Source: Solirubrobacteraceae bacterium
GTDB taxonomy: Bacteria > Actinomycetota > Thermoleophilia > Solirubrobacterales > Solirubrobacteraceae
Length of the DNA: 64,000 nucleotides
Assembly (NCBI GenBank): GCA_023230855.1
Contig: JALNWQ010000007.1
Coordinates: forward strand, 159,672-223,671
Direction: 5' to 3'
Shown here: positions 34,207-42,526 of the stretch, piece by piece
How the letters are laid out: every line of letters begins with the position of its first letter
Numbering within the stretch: position 1 is the stretch's first letter
Notes under the pieces: model-generated
The model's input: the letters and a program-made list of their open reading frames with translations, nothing else
Databases searched by the model: none
Told to the model about the DNA's origin: nothing
Made by a program: the position numbers and the translations under genes

Positions 34207-35334
34207 GTGCCCGTCCTCGTCCCCGCCGACCCGCTCCCGCGTCCGCACCGCCCCGCGCGACGGATCACCGTCGCGCTGCTGGCGGCGCTCGGCGCGGCCG
34301 TCGCCGTGGCCCCCGCCGCCGCGCACGGCGCGTTGAGCGACCCGGTCAAGCTCACGGTGGAGCCGAACGACTCGCCGCTCGACGGCCACGACGGCTGGCT
34401 GCTGTGGAGCCGCCGCGGCGACGACGGCCGCTACCGCCTCGTCGTGCGTCGCCCCGACGGCACCGCGGCCGTCCTGCCGGTGACCCCCGCGTCGGGGCCG
34501 CTCGACGCGTCGATCGGCCCGGGGCCGGACGGCGCGCCGTTGGTCGTGTACCGCGCGTGCGAGCGCCCGACGCCCGACGCGGACCGCGAGTGCGACATCC
34601 GTCGGATCGACCCGGCGACCGGTGGAGACGACCGCCCGGTGATCGCCGCCTCGCGCTCCGGCGTCGACGAGGGCCGACCGGCCGTGTGGGGCTCGCGGAT
34701 CGCGTTCGCCCGGCCGATCAAGGCCGGGAGGACCCGTCGACAGGGGATCGTCGTCGCCGACCTCGACGCCGACTCGCCCGCCGGGCGACCGACGATCCTG
34801 GGCCCGGTCACCGAGAGTCGGCGGGGGCGCAGGGTCCGGGCGCGGACGTCGCGGCCCGAGTCGCTCGACCTCCGGGACGGGCGCGTCGCGTTCGTGTGGC
34901 GCACCGCAGGTCCGGGTGACCGCTCGCGGCTCATGCTCGCCTCGGACGCGTCGCGACCGCGGCCCCGCACGCTGCTGACCGTCCGCACGACCGCCCGCAC
35001 CGTCAGCGCCCTCGGTCGTCCCGCCATGGGCGCGACCGATGTCATCGTGCCCAAGACCCGCAGCGGCGGCGGAGGTCGTTCGACGCTGGAGCGCCGATCG
35101 TTGCGCTCCGGTCGCGGTTGGTCGTTGCGCAGCGGGTTCAGCGCCGCGCAGACCGAGCGCTACGGCTCGTCGTTGTCGGCGGTGGCCCGGCTCGACGACG
35201 CGTCGATCGTCGTCGTGCGCCGGCTCGCCAGCGACGGCCGCCACCGGTGCGCGATCGACGCGCTGCCCGGCGTGGAGGGCTGCGAGGTCGTGCGGCTCGA
35301 CGTCGACCGGCAGCCCTGGCGGCGCGTCGACTGA
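34207..35334 (+). CDS. Secreted protein of unknown function
   Basis: The 375-residue product has a signal peptide (RRITVALLAALGAAVAVAPAAAHG with an Ala-x-Ala site) and a mature part of alternating short beta-like strands (WLLWSRRGDDGRYRLVVRR, GSRIAFARPIK, GRVAFVWRT), which suggests a beta-propeller or TolB-like fold. Four cysteines occur. I recognise no family. The GTG start at 34207 is preceded by a GAGGGAG ribosome site. A protein of similar make-up is encoded at 2584-3873. It ends about 110 bp before the convergent DUF4430-like gene. Confidence 0.75.
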   Translation: MPVLVPADPLPRPHRPARRITVALLAALGAAVAVAPAAAHGALSDPVKLTVEPNDSPLDGHDGWLLWSRRGDDGRYRLVVRRPDGTAAVLPVTPASGPLDASIGPGPDGAPLVVYRACERPTPDADRECDIRRIDPATGGDDRPVIAASRSGVDEGRPAVWGSRIAFARPIKAGRTRRQGIVVADLDADSPAGRPTILGPVTESRRGRRVRARTSRPESLDLRDGRVAFVWRTAGPGDRSRLMLASDASRPRPRTLLTVRTTARTVSALGRPAMGATDVIVPKTRSGGGGRSTLERRSLRSGRGWSLRSGFSAAQTERYGSSLSAVARLDDASIVVVRRLASDGRHRCAIDALPGVEGCEVVRLDVDRQPWRRVD

Positions 35335-35446
35335 CGAGACCCGTCCGCGCCGCCGGGTCGGGCGCTCCGGCCGTTCCACGCGCACGGCGCACGGGCCGTG
35401 CGCCGCGCGGATCGGCCGATCACCGTGCCGAGCGGAGCGTCGCGCG

Positions 35447-36436
35447 TCAGCGGCCGGGCGCGACCGGCAGCGGCACGACGTCGCCGCCGTCGACCGCGAT
35501 CGCCAGGCGCCGGGCCAGGGTCGTCTCGTCGAGGGCCCCGGCCGCGCGCGCGACGCCGGAGTCGTCGGTCCCCGTGACGAACCACGCCGGGGGATCGTCG
35601 CGGTAGCGCGACGCGACGACGACGCCGCCCCCGGGGCCGAGCGTGCGCACCGCGTCGCCGGATGCGTCGAGGAGCTCGATCGCGCGGCCCGACGCCGCCG
35701 GTCGCACCCACGCGCCCGACGTCCGGGGGCCGGCCTCGAGGAGGCGCGCCGCCGGGTCGACCCGCAGGCGCGCCCACGGCCCGACCGCGATCCGGGCGGT
35801 GTGGGCGGCGTCCTGCGTCAACAGCGTCGTCGTCGCCACCGGCAGCCCGTACCGCGACACGGCGTCGCGGACCTGCCGGCACGCCTGGCCGCGCGGGTCG
35901 ATGCACTCCACGCGCACCGGCCACCGTCGGCCGCCTCCGACGCCGTGGAGGAACGGCTCGGGGAACGTGCCGACGACCCCGCGCGGCGCCGCGATCGGCT
36001 TCGACGCCGCGAGGTCGACCCAGATCGTGTCGCCACCCTCGACCTCGGCGTCCCCCGCCGCCTCGGTGTCCGGCGGACGCTCGGCCGGGTCCTGCCGCCG
36101 GTCGCTGAGCTGCCCGGACTCGGTGCTCAGCCCGTTGATCCACAGGCGCCACGTGGCGCCGTCGCGGGCGGCGCGACCGTCGATCGACCGGATCGCCCCG
36201 TCGTCGCCGACGTCGACCCGGGCGACGCGGCGCAGGACGTCGAGCGCCCGGTCACCGCCGTCGTGCTCGACGCCGCGACGGTCGGCGACGACCGTCCGGC
36301 CGTCGTCGGTGGTGACGAGGACCCGCAGCGTCTCCTCCTCGACGCGCTCCGCCCCGCACCCGGCGAGGACCGCGCCCACGAGCAGCGCCGACAGCAGCGC
36401 GAGCGGACGGACGACGCGGAGCGGACGGGCGATCAC
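35447..36436 (-). CDS. DUF4430-like lipoprotein next to a cobalamin adenosyltransferase
   Basis: The 329-residue product starts VIARPLRVVRPLALLSALLVGAVLAGCGAER, a lipoprotein signal with lipobox VLAGC. The following region contains DGGDRALDVLRRVARVDVG and WRLWINGLSTESG, then GGDTIWVDL, which matches the usual DUF4430 pattern (a domain related to the cobalamin-binding transcobalamin/intrinsic factor C-terminus). Its remaining half is not recognised. GTG at 36436 is preceded 7 nt upstream by TATCAT. The divergent neighbour is an ATP:cobalamin adenosyltransferase, so a link to cobalamin is worth testing. Confidence 0.65.
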   Translation of the reverse strand: MIARPLRVVRPLALLSALLVGAVLAGCGAERVEEETLRVLVTTDDGRTVVADRRGVEHDGGDRALDVLRRVARVDVGDDGAIRSIDGRAARDGATWRLWINGLSTESGQLSDRRQDPAERPPDTEAAGDAEVEGGDTIWVDLAASKPIAAPRGVVGTFPEPFLHGVGGGRRWPVRVECIDPRGQACRQVRDAVSRYGLPVATTTLLTQDAAHTARIAVGPWARLRVDPAARLLEAGPRTSGAWVRPAASGRAIELLDASGDAVRTLGPGGGVVVASRYRDDPPAWFVTGTDDSGVARAAGALDETTLARRLAIAVDGGDVVPLPVAPGR

Positions 36437-36443
36437 CCCGGCG

Positions 36444-36449
36444 ATGATA
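36444..36449 (-). promoter_or_regulatory. Putative leaderless -10 box of the DUF4430-like gene
   Basis: TATCAT on the minus strand ends 7 nt before the GTG at 36436, implying a leaderless transcript. The box faces the cobalamin adenosyltransferase gene's own box at 36575; no cobalamin riboswitch is apparent in the roughly 125 bp between them. Confidence 0.45.
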
Positions 36450-36574
36450 GGTGGACGGCGGCCCACCCGAACGGTCCCCACCGGAACATCGCCCACTCCC
36501 GCCGGCGCTCCGCCCGACGGGAGCCCGGCCCGACCGCCGTCCCGCCCGAACGGCGACCCGCCCGCCCCGAGGGC

Positions 36575-36580
36575 TACCCT
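36575..36580 (+). promoter_or_regulatory. Putative leaderless -10 box of the cobalamin adenosyltransferase gene
   Basis: TACCCT ends 6 nt before the ATG at 36587, so the transcript should begin at the start codon. No ribosome site is visible in this gap, which supports leaderless initiation. Confidence 0.5.
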
Positions 36581-36586
36581 CGACGG

Positions 36587-37147
36587 ATGGCCGTCAACCT
36601 GACCCGGATCTACACCCGCCACGGCGACGGGGGCGAGACCCACCTGGGCGACATGAGCCGGGTGGCGAAGACGCACCCGCGGATCGAGGCGTACGGCGAC
36701 ATCGACGAGCTCAACAGCATCATCGGCGTCGCGGTGGCGGGCCCGGGGCTGCCCGAGCGGATGCGTCCGTGGCTGCAGCGGATCCAGAACGACCTGTTCG
36801 ACCTCGGCGCCGACCTGTCGGTCCCCGAGGACACCGAGCACCCGCGCAAGGACCGGCTGCGCGCGACGCCCGAGCAGGTGACGTGGCTCGAGGAGCGGTG
36901 CGACGAGGTCAACGCCGGGTTGGAGCCGCTGCGGTCGTTCATCCTGCCCGGGGGGACGGCGGCCGCGGCGCAGCTGCACGTGGCGCGGGCGGTGTGCCGG
37001 CGCGCCGAGCGGCGCGCGCTCGACGTCGACGGCGCCAACGCCGAGGTCGTGCGGTACCTCAACCGCCTGTCCGATCTGCTCTTCATCCTCGCGCGGGCCG
37101 CCAACGACGGCGACGAGCCGCTCTGGAAGCCCGGCGGCGAGCGCTGA
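36587..37147 (+). CDS. ATP:cob(I)alamin adenosyltransferase, PduO type
   Basis: The 186-residue product is a PduO-type ATR that makes adenosylcobalamin. Visible motifs: LTRIYTRHGDGGETHLGDMSRVAK (ATP-binding N-terminus), GDIDELNSIIGVA, RIQNDLFDLGADLS, SFILPGGTAAAAQLHVARAVCRRAERRA and YLNRLSDLLFILARAAN. The length matches the family. It is divergent from a DUF4430-like lipoprotein, and its promoter is leaderless. The cofactor is used by mutases such as methylmalonyl-CoA mutase, not seen in this window. Confidence 0.96.
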   Translation: MAVNLTRIYTRHGDGGETHLGDMSRVAKTHPRIEAYGDIDELNSIIGVAVAGPGLPERMRPWLQRIQNDLFDLGADLSVPEDTEHPRKDRLRATPEQVTWLEERCDEVNAGLEPLRSFILPGGTAAAAQLHVARAVCRRAERRALDVDGANAEVVRYLNRLSDLLFILARAANDGDEPLWKPGGER

Positions 37148-37247
37148 TCGCCGGTTCGAGCCCGGGCACGCCCGGGCCCCACGCCGGGGCGGGAGCCCGT
37201 GAGGTCCGCCCGCCGCCCGACCCCGGTCGACCGATCGGCCGCCGGGA

Positions 37248-37799
37248 TCAGGTCGACGACAGGCCGAGGAAGAGGACGACCGCGACGGCGACGAGGACGA
37301 GGATCGCCACCGGCGCGACCCGTGCCCCGGCCTTGACGCGGACGTCGAGGAACCGGTCGAGCTCGTGGGCCGGGGCCGTCATCCGCCGGTCGTCCGGCGC
37401 CGCCGCCGGGGTGATCGCGACGTCGTCGGGGACGTACGTCGGCCGCTTCGACGGCAACCGGAACGCGTCGGGCACCGCGATCGCCGCGGTCGGCCGGTCG
37501 CGCAGCTCCTCCTCGGCGCGGAGCTGCAGGACGGTGACGCCGATCTGCACCTGCTGGCCCGGGGTGAGGAACGTCTCGCCGAAGAGCGGCCGGCCGTCGA
37601 CGAGCGTGCCGTTGGCCGAGCCCAGGTCGTGGACGACCGCACGGGGGCCGTCCGGGCGCACCTCGGCGTGACGGCGCGACGCGCGCTCGTCGTCGAGCAC
37701 GACGTCGGACTGCGTCCCGCGGCCCAGGACCAACGGCCCCTCCAGCGGCACGGTGGTCCCGGCCCCGGGTCCCTCGACGATCTCCAGCAACAGGCTCAT
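37248..37799 (-). CDS. FHA-domain protein with C-terminal membrane anchor
   Basis: The 183-residue product has an FHA domain (GPLVLGRGTQSDVVLDD, ASRRHAEVR, VHDLGSANGTLVDGRPLFGE) binding phosphothreonine, a linker and a single C-terminal helix (VAPVAILVLVAVAVVLFLGL), so the FHA domain should face the cytoplasm. It lies 18 bp after another FHA protein gene whose start overlaps a Ser/Thr kinase gene, implying it is a kinase partner or substrate reader. Thr residues in the linker (RPTAAIAV) could be phosphorylation sites. Confidence 0.9.
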   Translation of the reverse strand: MSLLLEIVEGPGAGTTVPLEGPLVLGRGTQSDVVLDDERASRRHAEVRPDGPRAVVHDLGSANGTLVDGRPLFGETFLTPGQQVQIGVTVLQLRAEEELRDRPTAAIAVPDAFRLPSKRPTYVPDDVAITPAAAPDDRRMTAPAHELDRFLDVRVKAGARVAPVAILVLVAVAVVLFLGLSST

Positions 37800-37817
37800 G
37801 GACGGTCCTCGGGTCGC

Positions 37818-38732
37818 TCAGCCGCGGGTGGCGAAGTAGGCGATGAGCGCGATGACGTCGGCGACGATCACCGCGTAGGTGAACAGCGCGGCGCCGGTCA
37901 TCCGACTCGCCGGCGCGCCGGTGGCCGCCCGCGGCGCGAACCGCGGCGCGAGCCCGTCCGACCCGACGGTCGGCATGACGACCGCGTCGGGCAGTCCCGG
38001 GGTCGCGCGCCGGGGCGTGGGGACCGGTGCGGCGGGTCCGTCGCCGCGCGGGGTGGCGGGGTCGTCGACGCGGGCGACGGCGGGGGCGTCCGCCGGTCGG
38101 GCGGTGGGCCCGCCGGTGGGCGACGTCATCCGCGGCGGCTCGTCCGGATCGGTCGGCACGACCGGGGTGTGCGCCGGCGGCGCGGGGATCGACGCCGGCC
38201 GCGACGCCGCGGGCGGATCGGCCGGCGGGCTCGGCGTCGGCGCGGCGACGGCCGGCGCGTCGCTCCCGGGCGTGGAGGGCGCGCCGACGGACGGCAGGTC
38301 GTCGTGCCCGTAGGCCGGTGGGGTCAGCGGCACGTCGAGCGGGACGCGGTGCTCGGCGGTGGCATCGCCCTCCTCGTCGGCCGGGCGGGGCGCGACGACC
38401 GTCGCCTCGGGGGCGAGCGGGACGAGCCGCACCTCGATCTCGGTCTTGCCGACGCGGAAGACGTCACGGTCGTAGAGCAGCTCGGGCTTCTCCAGCCGGC
38501 GCCCGCGGACGAACGTCCCGTTGGCGGACCCCAGGTCGGTGAGCTCGAGCGCCCCGTCGACGACCCGCAGGTCGACGTGGCGGCGCGAGACCTCGCCGTC
38601 GTCGAGGGTGATCGTGCCCGGCACCCTCCCGAGCGTGCCCGTCCCGTCGGGCAACGGGATCCAGCGGCCGGCGGCCGGTCCCCGCAGGACGACCAGGCCG
38701 TCCTCGTCGGCGGGCACGTGCGATGCGGTCAT
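37818..38732 (-). CDS. FHA-domain protein with long Pro/Ala linker and membrane anchor
   Basis: The 304-residue product has an N-terminal FHA domain (GTGTLGRVPGTITLDDGEVSRRHVDLR and LTDLGSANGTFVRGRRL), a disordered linker rich in Pro, Ala, Asp and Thr of about 150 residues, and a C-terminal helix (GAALFTYAVIVADVIALIAYFATRG). It overlaps the kinase stop by ATGA and is followed by a second FHA gene. The pair of membrane-linked FHA proteins may localise kinase signalling to the envelope. The chosen start ATG 38732 follows the kinase end; the longer frame upstream is the kinase's shadow. Confidence 0.88.
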   Translation of the reverse strand: MTASHVPADEDGLVVLRGPAAGRWIPLPDGTGTLGRVPGTITLDDGEVSRRHVDLRVVDGALELTDLGSANGTFVRGRRLEKPELLYDRDVFRVGKTEIEVRLVPLAPEATVVAPRPADEEGDATAEHRVPLDVPLTPPAYGHDDLPSVGAPSTPGSDAPAVAAPTPSPPADPPAASRPASIPAPPAHTPVVPTDPDEPPRMTSPTGGPTARPADAPAVARVDDPATPRGDGPAAPVPTPRRATPGLPDAVVMPTVGSDGLAPRFAPRAATGAPASRMTGAALFTYAVIVADVIALIAYFATRG

Positions 38733-39589
38733 CGTCCCTCCTGGGTGTCGTCGGCGATGACCTGGAGCATCCCGGCGTAGGCGGTCGCCGACGGTCGCCG
38801 GGCCGGGTCCTTCGCCAGCGCGGTCAGCGTGGCCTCCGCGAAGCCGTCCGGCAGGTCGTCGCGCACGAGCGACGGGTCGGCCGGGTCCTCGTCGAGATGG
38901 GCCCCGGCCAGGTCGAAGAACGAGCGTCCGGCGAACGGCGTGCGCCCGACGAGGCAGGCGTAGGCGACGCACCCCAGGGCGTAGACGTCCGCGGGTGGGC
39001 CGGCCTCGCCGGTGCGGAGGCTCTCGGGCGCGAGGTACTCGACGGTGCCGACGACCCGCCCGACCGCGGTGAGGCGGCTGTCGCCCGTCCCGCGTGCCAG
39101 GCCGAGGTCGCCGAGGAGGGCGCGGCCGTCGGCGTCGAGGAGGACGTTGGCGGTCTTCACGTCGCGGTGGACGATGCCGGCCGCGTGGAGCGCCCCCAGG
39201 CCGCGCCCGACCGCGACCGCGGTGCGGACGACGTCGCGCACCGGCAGGCGACCGTCGCGCTCGATCCGACCGGCGAGGCTTCCGCCCGGCAGGTACGGCA
39301 GGACGAGGTACGGCCGCCCGTCGAGGTCGCCGTGGTCGAGCAGGCCGACGAGGTGGCGGTCCCGCACCGCGGCGGCGTGGCGCAGCTCGTGGGCGAACCG
39401 ACGCGACACCTCGGCGTCGGCGGCGACCTCGGGCTTGAGGAGCTTCAACGCGACCGGTGCGTCCTCCCCTTCGCGTCGGGCGAGGAAGACCTGGCCCACG
39501 GCGCCCTCCCCCAGCTCGCCCGCGAGCAGGTAGGGCCCGATGCGTGAACCGACGGCCACGGTGTCGGCGGCGTGGGGAGCGGGTGCCAT
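38729..39589 (-). CDS. Cytoplasmic serine/threonine protein kinase (PknB-like core)
   Basis: The 286-residue product is a bare Hanks-type kinase domain: glycine loop LGEGAVGQVFLARR, catalytic Lys49 in APVALKLLK, HRDVKTANVLLD (His141-Arg-Asp143), a DLG magnesium loop (161-163, DFG changed to DLG) and the APE motif in LAPES. No membrane helix or PASTA domains follow, unlike PknB. It overlaps the FHA gene (ATGA). The ATG at 39589 is preferred over 39619 because the TACGAT box (39603-39598) ends 8 nt before it and would give a leaderless transcript starting there. Confidence 0.92.
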   Translation of the reverse strand: MAPAPHAADTVAVGSRIGPYLLAGELGEGAVGQVFLARREGEDAPVALKLLKPEVAADAEVSRRFAHELRHAAAVRDRHLVGLLDHGDLDGRPYLVLPYLPGGSLAGRIERDGRLPVRDVVRTAVAVGRGLGALHAAGIVHRDVKTANVLLDADGRALLGDLGLARGTGDSRLTAVGRVVGTVEYLAPESLRTGEAGPPADVYALGCVAYACLVGRTPFAGRSFFDLAGAHLDEDPADPSLVRDDLPDGFAEATLTALAKDPARRPSATAYAGMLQVIADDTQEGR

Positions 39590-39597
39590 CGCCCGGC

Positions 39598-39603
39598 ATC
39601 GTA
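39598..39603 (-). promoter_or_regulatory. Putative leaderless -10 box of the kinase-FHA operon
   Basis: TACGAT ends 8 nt before the kinase ATG at 39589 on the minus strand. The position decides between the two possible starts (39619 lies upstream of this box) and again suggests leaderless transcription. The divergent antiporter gene has its own similar box at 39774. Confidence 0.45.
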
Positions 39604-39773
39604 GACCGCGGTCGGGCACCTCATCGAGGGTTTCGCGTCACCCGCGGGACAGCGGTGCGTCACACGGTCGCCGGACGACGGTCGGCCGACCCGCTGCCCG
39701 CCCGTGACCGTCCCGGCCACCGGGAGGGGCCGGGTTCACCCGATCACGGCACATCAGCCGCCACCGGCCGCAC

Positions 39774-39779
39774 TACGAT
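39774..39779 (+). promoter_or_regulatory. Putative leaderless -10 box of the antiporter gene
   Basis: TACGAT ends 8 nt before the GTG at 39788. A GTG at 39704 lies upstream of this box and is therefore a less likely start. Confidence 0.45.
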
Positions 39780-39787
39780 GCCGCCCC

Positions 39788-42517
39788 GTGACCCGCCTGC
39801 GGCTCGTCCTGACCATCGGCCTACCGATCCTGTTGGCCACGGTCGCGGCGATCGCGGTCTTCGTCGCCGGGTCCGACCGCACGCCGCAACCCGGAGTGGC
39901 GGGCGGGTACGCGGTGACCGACGGCTCATGCGTGGGAGAGCGGTTCGACCTGGCGCAGTCCGGCCGGTTCGTCGACCTCACCGGTCCCGGCGGCGTCGAG
40001 GGGAAGCTGAAGCTCGAGGACGGTCGGCTGACCGGGGACGTGACCTGCCGCGACGGCGGCACGCAGCGGCTCGACGCGCGGGTGAAGGGGAGCATCGAGC
40101 CGGGCGAGACGCTCGAGGTCGACGGCGCGACCCTCCGGCGATCCGACGGGACCACCGCCGCGACCTTCGGGTCGACGCCGGTTGCGCTCGACGGCCGCCT
40201 GGGGACGGCCCCGTTCTCCGCCGCCCTCGTCGAGGCCGCCCCCCTGCCCGGGCACCACGCCACCGACGAGGATCCACGGGAGTTCGACGCGATCATCGGA
40301 TCGGTCTTCCTCGCGATCGTCGCGGTGATGCTCGCCGCCCGGGTGTTCGGCAGCCTGGTGGTGCGGATCGGGCAGGCCCGCGTGATGGGCGAGGTGCTCG
40401 CGGGGATCCTGCTCGGGCCCACGCTCTTCGGCGCGCTGCTGCCCGAGGCGCAGGAGTGGCTCTTCCCCGCCGACGCGATCCCCCACCTGAAGATGATCAG
40501 CGAGCTCGGCCTCGTGCTGTTCATGTTCCTCGTCGGACTGGAGATCGACCTGCGCCAGCTCAAGGGCCGCGTGGCGCACACGGTGACGGTGGCGTCGGCG
40601 AGCCTCGTCGTGCCGATCGCCGCCGGCCTGCTGTTCGCGCTCGCGACGTTCACCCTCGTCGGCCCGCCCGGCAAGTTCGCGTCCTACGCGCTGTTCCTCG
40701 CGGTGGCGATGTCGATCACGGCGTTCCCGGTGCTGGCGCGGATCCTCGTCGAGCGCCGGATGCTGCACTCGCCGGTCGGGGCGATGTCGATCGGCTCGGC
40801 GGCGATCAACGACGTCATCGGGTGGTTCCTCGTCGCCCTGGCGATCGCGGTCGGCGGGTCGGGGTCGACGTCGACGGTGCTGCGGACGATCGCCCTGGCG
40901 CTCGTGTTCAGCGCGCTGATGGTCGGCGTCGTGCGGCTCTGGCTCGCCCGCGCCGCGGACGTCTACGAGGAGGCGGGGCGCCTGCCGCAGACGCTCACCG
41001 CGATCGTCCTGGGCGGCATCGTCCTGTCGGCGTGGATCACCCACGAGATCGGGGTGTCGGTGATCTTCGGCGCGTTCATCATGGGCGCGATCATGCCCCG
41101 GCACGCCGGGCTCACCGAGGACGTGACCCGCCGGATGGAGGACGTCGTCGTCGTCCTCCTGCTGCCGCTGTTCTTCGTCGTCACGGGGTTGAAGGCCGAC
41201 CTCGGGGCGCTCGTCGACCGCCCCGAGCTCGTGCTGCTGACCGTCGCGGCGATCGTCGTCGCGATCGTCGCCAAGGGCCTCGGCGCCGCGCTCGCGGCCC
41301 GGGCGACCGGGATGGACTGGCAGGAGTCCGCGGTCCTCGGCACGTTGATGAACGCCCGGGGGCTCACCGAGCTCGTCGTGCTGAGCCTGGCGCTGGAGAT
41401 CGGGGCGATCACCCCGGCGATGTTCACCGCGCTCGTCGTCATGGCGCTCGTGACGACGTTCATGGCCGCGCCGGTGCTGCGGCTCATCGACCCGGGCAAC
41501 CGGTTCGCGTCGACGCCCGAGGTCGCGCCGGCCCCGCGGGCGGTCGACGCTCCGGCGGCGACGCCCCCTGAGCGGACGATCGTCGTCGCGCCCCAGGCGC
41601 CGCACGCGCTGGACCGCCTGCGGGCGGTCGCCGAGCCGCTGGCCCGCTCGCTCCCGCCACGCGAGCTGCTGCTCGTCCAGACCCTGCGGCCCGCACGGGG
41701 GGCGACGGTCCGCGGTGGCCTGCAGAGCGAGCAGGCGCGGGTGACGACCGCCGCCGCGACGCTCGCCGACGTCGCCCGCGACCTGGCGACGGTCGGCGTG
41801 TCGGCCCGGTCGTCGGCGTTCACGTCGCCGGACGTCGAGGCCGACCTGCGTCGCCTCGTGGAGCCCGACGACGTCGACCTGCTGCTCATCGACGGGCACC
41901 GGCCACTGCTCGGCGACCCGGTCCCGCGTGGCGCGATCGGCCGCGCGCTCGCCGAGGCGCCGTGCGACGTCGCGGTCCTCGTCGCCCGGGACGACCACCG
42001 GATCGCGCTGGACCCCGCCCCGGACGGCGCCCCGGCCGTCATCACCGTGCCGTTCGGCGCCCACCCGCACGACTGGGGCGCGCTGGAGCTCGGTGCGTGG
42101 ATCGCGGCCGCGACCGGGGCGACGTTGCGGCTCGTCGGCCGGTCGGGCGACGACGCGGGCGGCCGGGACGCTTCACGCTCGCTCGGGACGGCGTCGCTCA
42201 TGGTCCAGCGGCTCGTCGGGGTCGTCGCCGAGCCGGTGCTCGCCGACCCCGGCCCGTCCGGCATGCTCGACGCCGCGGACGGCTCGGCGCTGCTCATCGT
42301 CGGGCTGGCCGACGACTGGCGAGAGCAGGGCCTCGGCCCCGCGCGCACCGCGCTCGCCCGCGGGGCGACCGTCCCGACGATCTTCGTCCGTCGCGGCCCG
42401 CGCGGCGGCGCGCTCGCACCGGCCGGCGACGAGACGCGGTTCGGTTGGTCGGTGGCGCGCACCGGGGGCGCCCCGCCCCCTCCCGCGCGTGACGACGACG
42501 CCACGGACGCCGGGTAG
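39788..42517 (+). CDS. CPA2-family cation/proton antiporter with UspA-like C-terminal region
   Basis: The 909-residue product has an N-terminal helix (LRLVLTIGLPILLATVAAIAVFV), an unusual extracytoplasmic domain of about 140 residues with two cysteines, then an about 12-helix CPA2/KefB-type transporter: LGLVLFMFLVGLEIDLRQLK, AMSITAFPVLARIL, GSAAINDVIGWFLVALAIAV, FGAFIMGAIMPRHAG, LPLFFVVTGLKADL and LMNARGLTELVVLSLALEIG. The C-terminal approximately 330 residues are soluble and resemble paired universal stress protein domains of CHX-type transporters. It likely exchanges K+ or Na+ for H+. GTG at 39788 is chosen because of the TACGAT box 8 nt upstream; the stop overlaps the next gene's promoter. 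Confidence 0.9.
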   Translation: MTRLRLVLTIGLPILLATVAAIAVFVAGSDRTPQPGVAGGYAVTDGSCVGERFDLAQSGRFVDLTGPGGVEGKLKLEDGRLTGDVTCRDGGTQRLDARVKGSIEPGETLEVDGATLRRSDGTTAATFGSTPVALDGRLGTAPFSAALVEAAPLPGHHATDEDPREFDAIIGSVFLAIVAVMLAARVFGSLVVRIGQARVMGEVLAGILLGPTLFGALLPEAQEWLFPADAIPHLKMISELGLVLFMFLVGLEIDLRQLKGRVAHTVTVASASLVVPIAAGLLFALATFTLVGPPGKFASYALFLAVAMSITAFPVLARILVERRMLHSPVGAMSIGSAAINDVIGWFLVALAIAVGGSGSTSTVLRTIALALVFSALMVGVVRLWLARAADVYEEAGRLPQTLTAIVLGGIVLSAWITHEIGVSVIFGAFIMGAIMPRHAGLTEDVTRRMEDVVVVLLLPLFFVVTGLKADLGALVDRPELVLLTVAAIVVAIVAKGLGAALAARATGMDWQESAVLGTLMNARGLTELVVLSLALEIGAITPAMFTALVVMALVTTFMAAPVLRLIDPGNRFASTPEVAPAPRAVDAPAATPPERTIVVAPQAPHALDRLRAVAEPLARSLPPRELLLVQTLRPARGATVRGGLQSEQARVTTAAATLADVARDLATVGVSARSSAFTSPDVEADLRRLVEPDDVDLLLIDGHRPLLGDPVPRGAIGRALAEAPCDVAVLVARDDHRIALDPAPDGAPAVITVPFGAHPHDWGALELGAWIAAATGATLRLVGRSGDDAGGRDASRSLGTASLMVQRLVGVVAEPVLADPGPSGMLDAADGSALLIVGLADDWREQGLGPARTALARGATVPTIFVRRGPRGGALAPAGDETRFGWSVARTGGAPPPPARDDDATDAG

Positions 42518-42520
42518 GGT
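42515..42520 (+). promoter_or_regulatory. Putative leaderless -10 box of the flavoprotein gene
   Basis: TAGGGT starts with the TAG stop codon of the antiporter gene and ends 6 nt before the ATG at 42527. The stop codon is thus reused as promoter sequence, and the next gene should be leaderless. Confidence 0.45.
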
Positions 42521-42526
42521 CGCGCC

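Noticed and set aside
36437..36586. A cobalamin riboswitch in the divergent spacer between the DUF4430-like and adenosyltransferase genes
   Set aside because: The spacer is too short and no B12-box-like conserved stretch is visible. Both genes also have leaderless-type promoters, leaving no room for a leader RNA.
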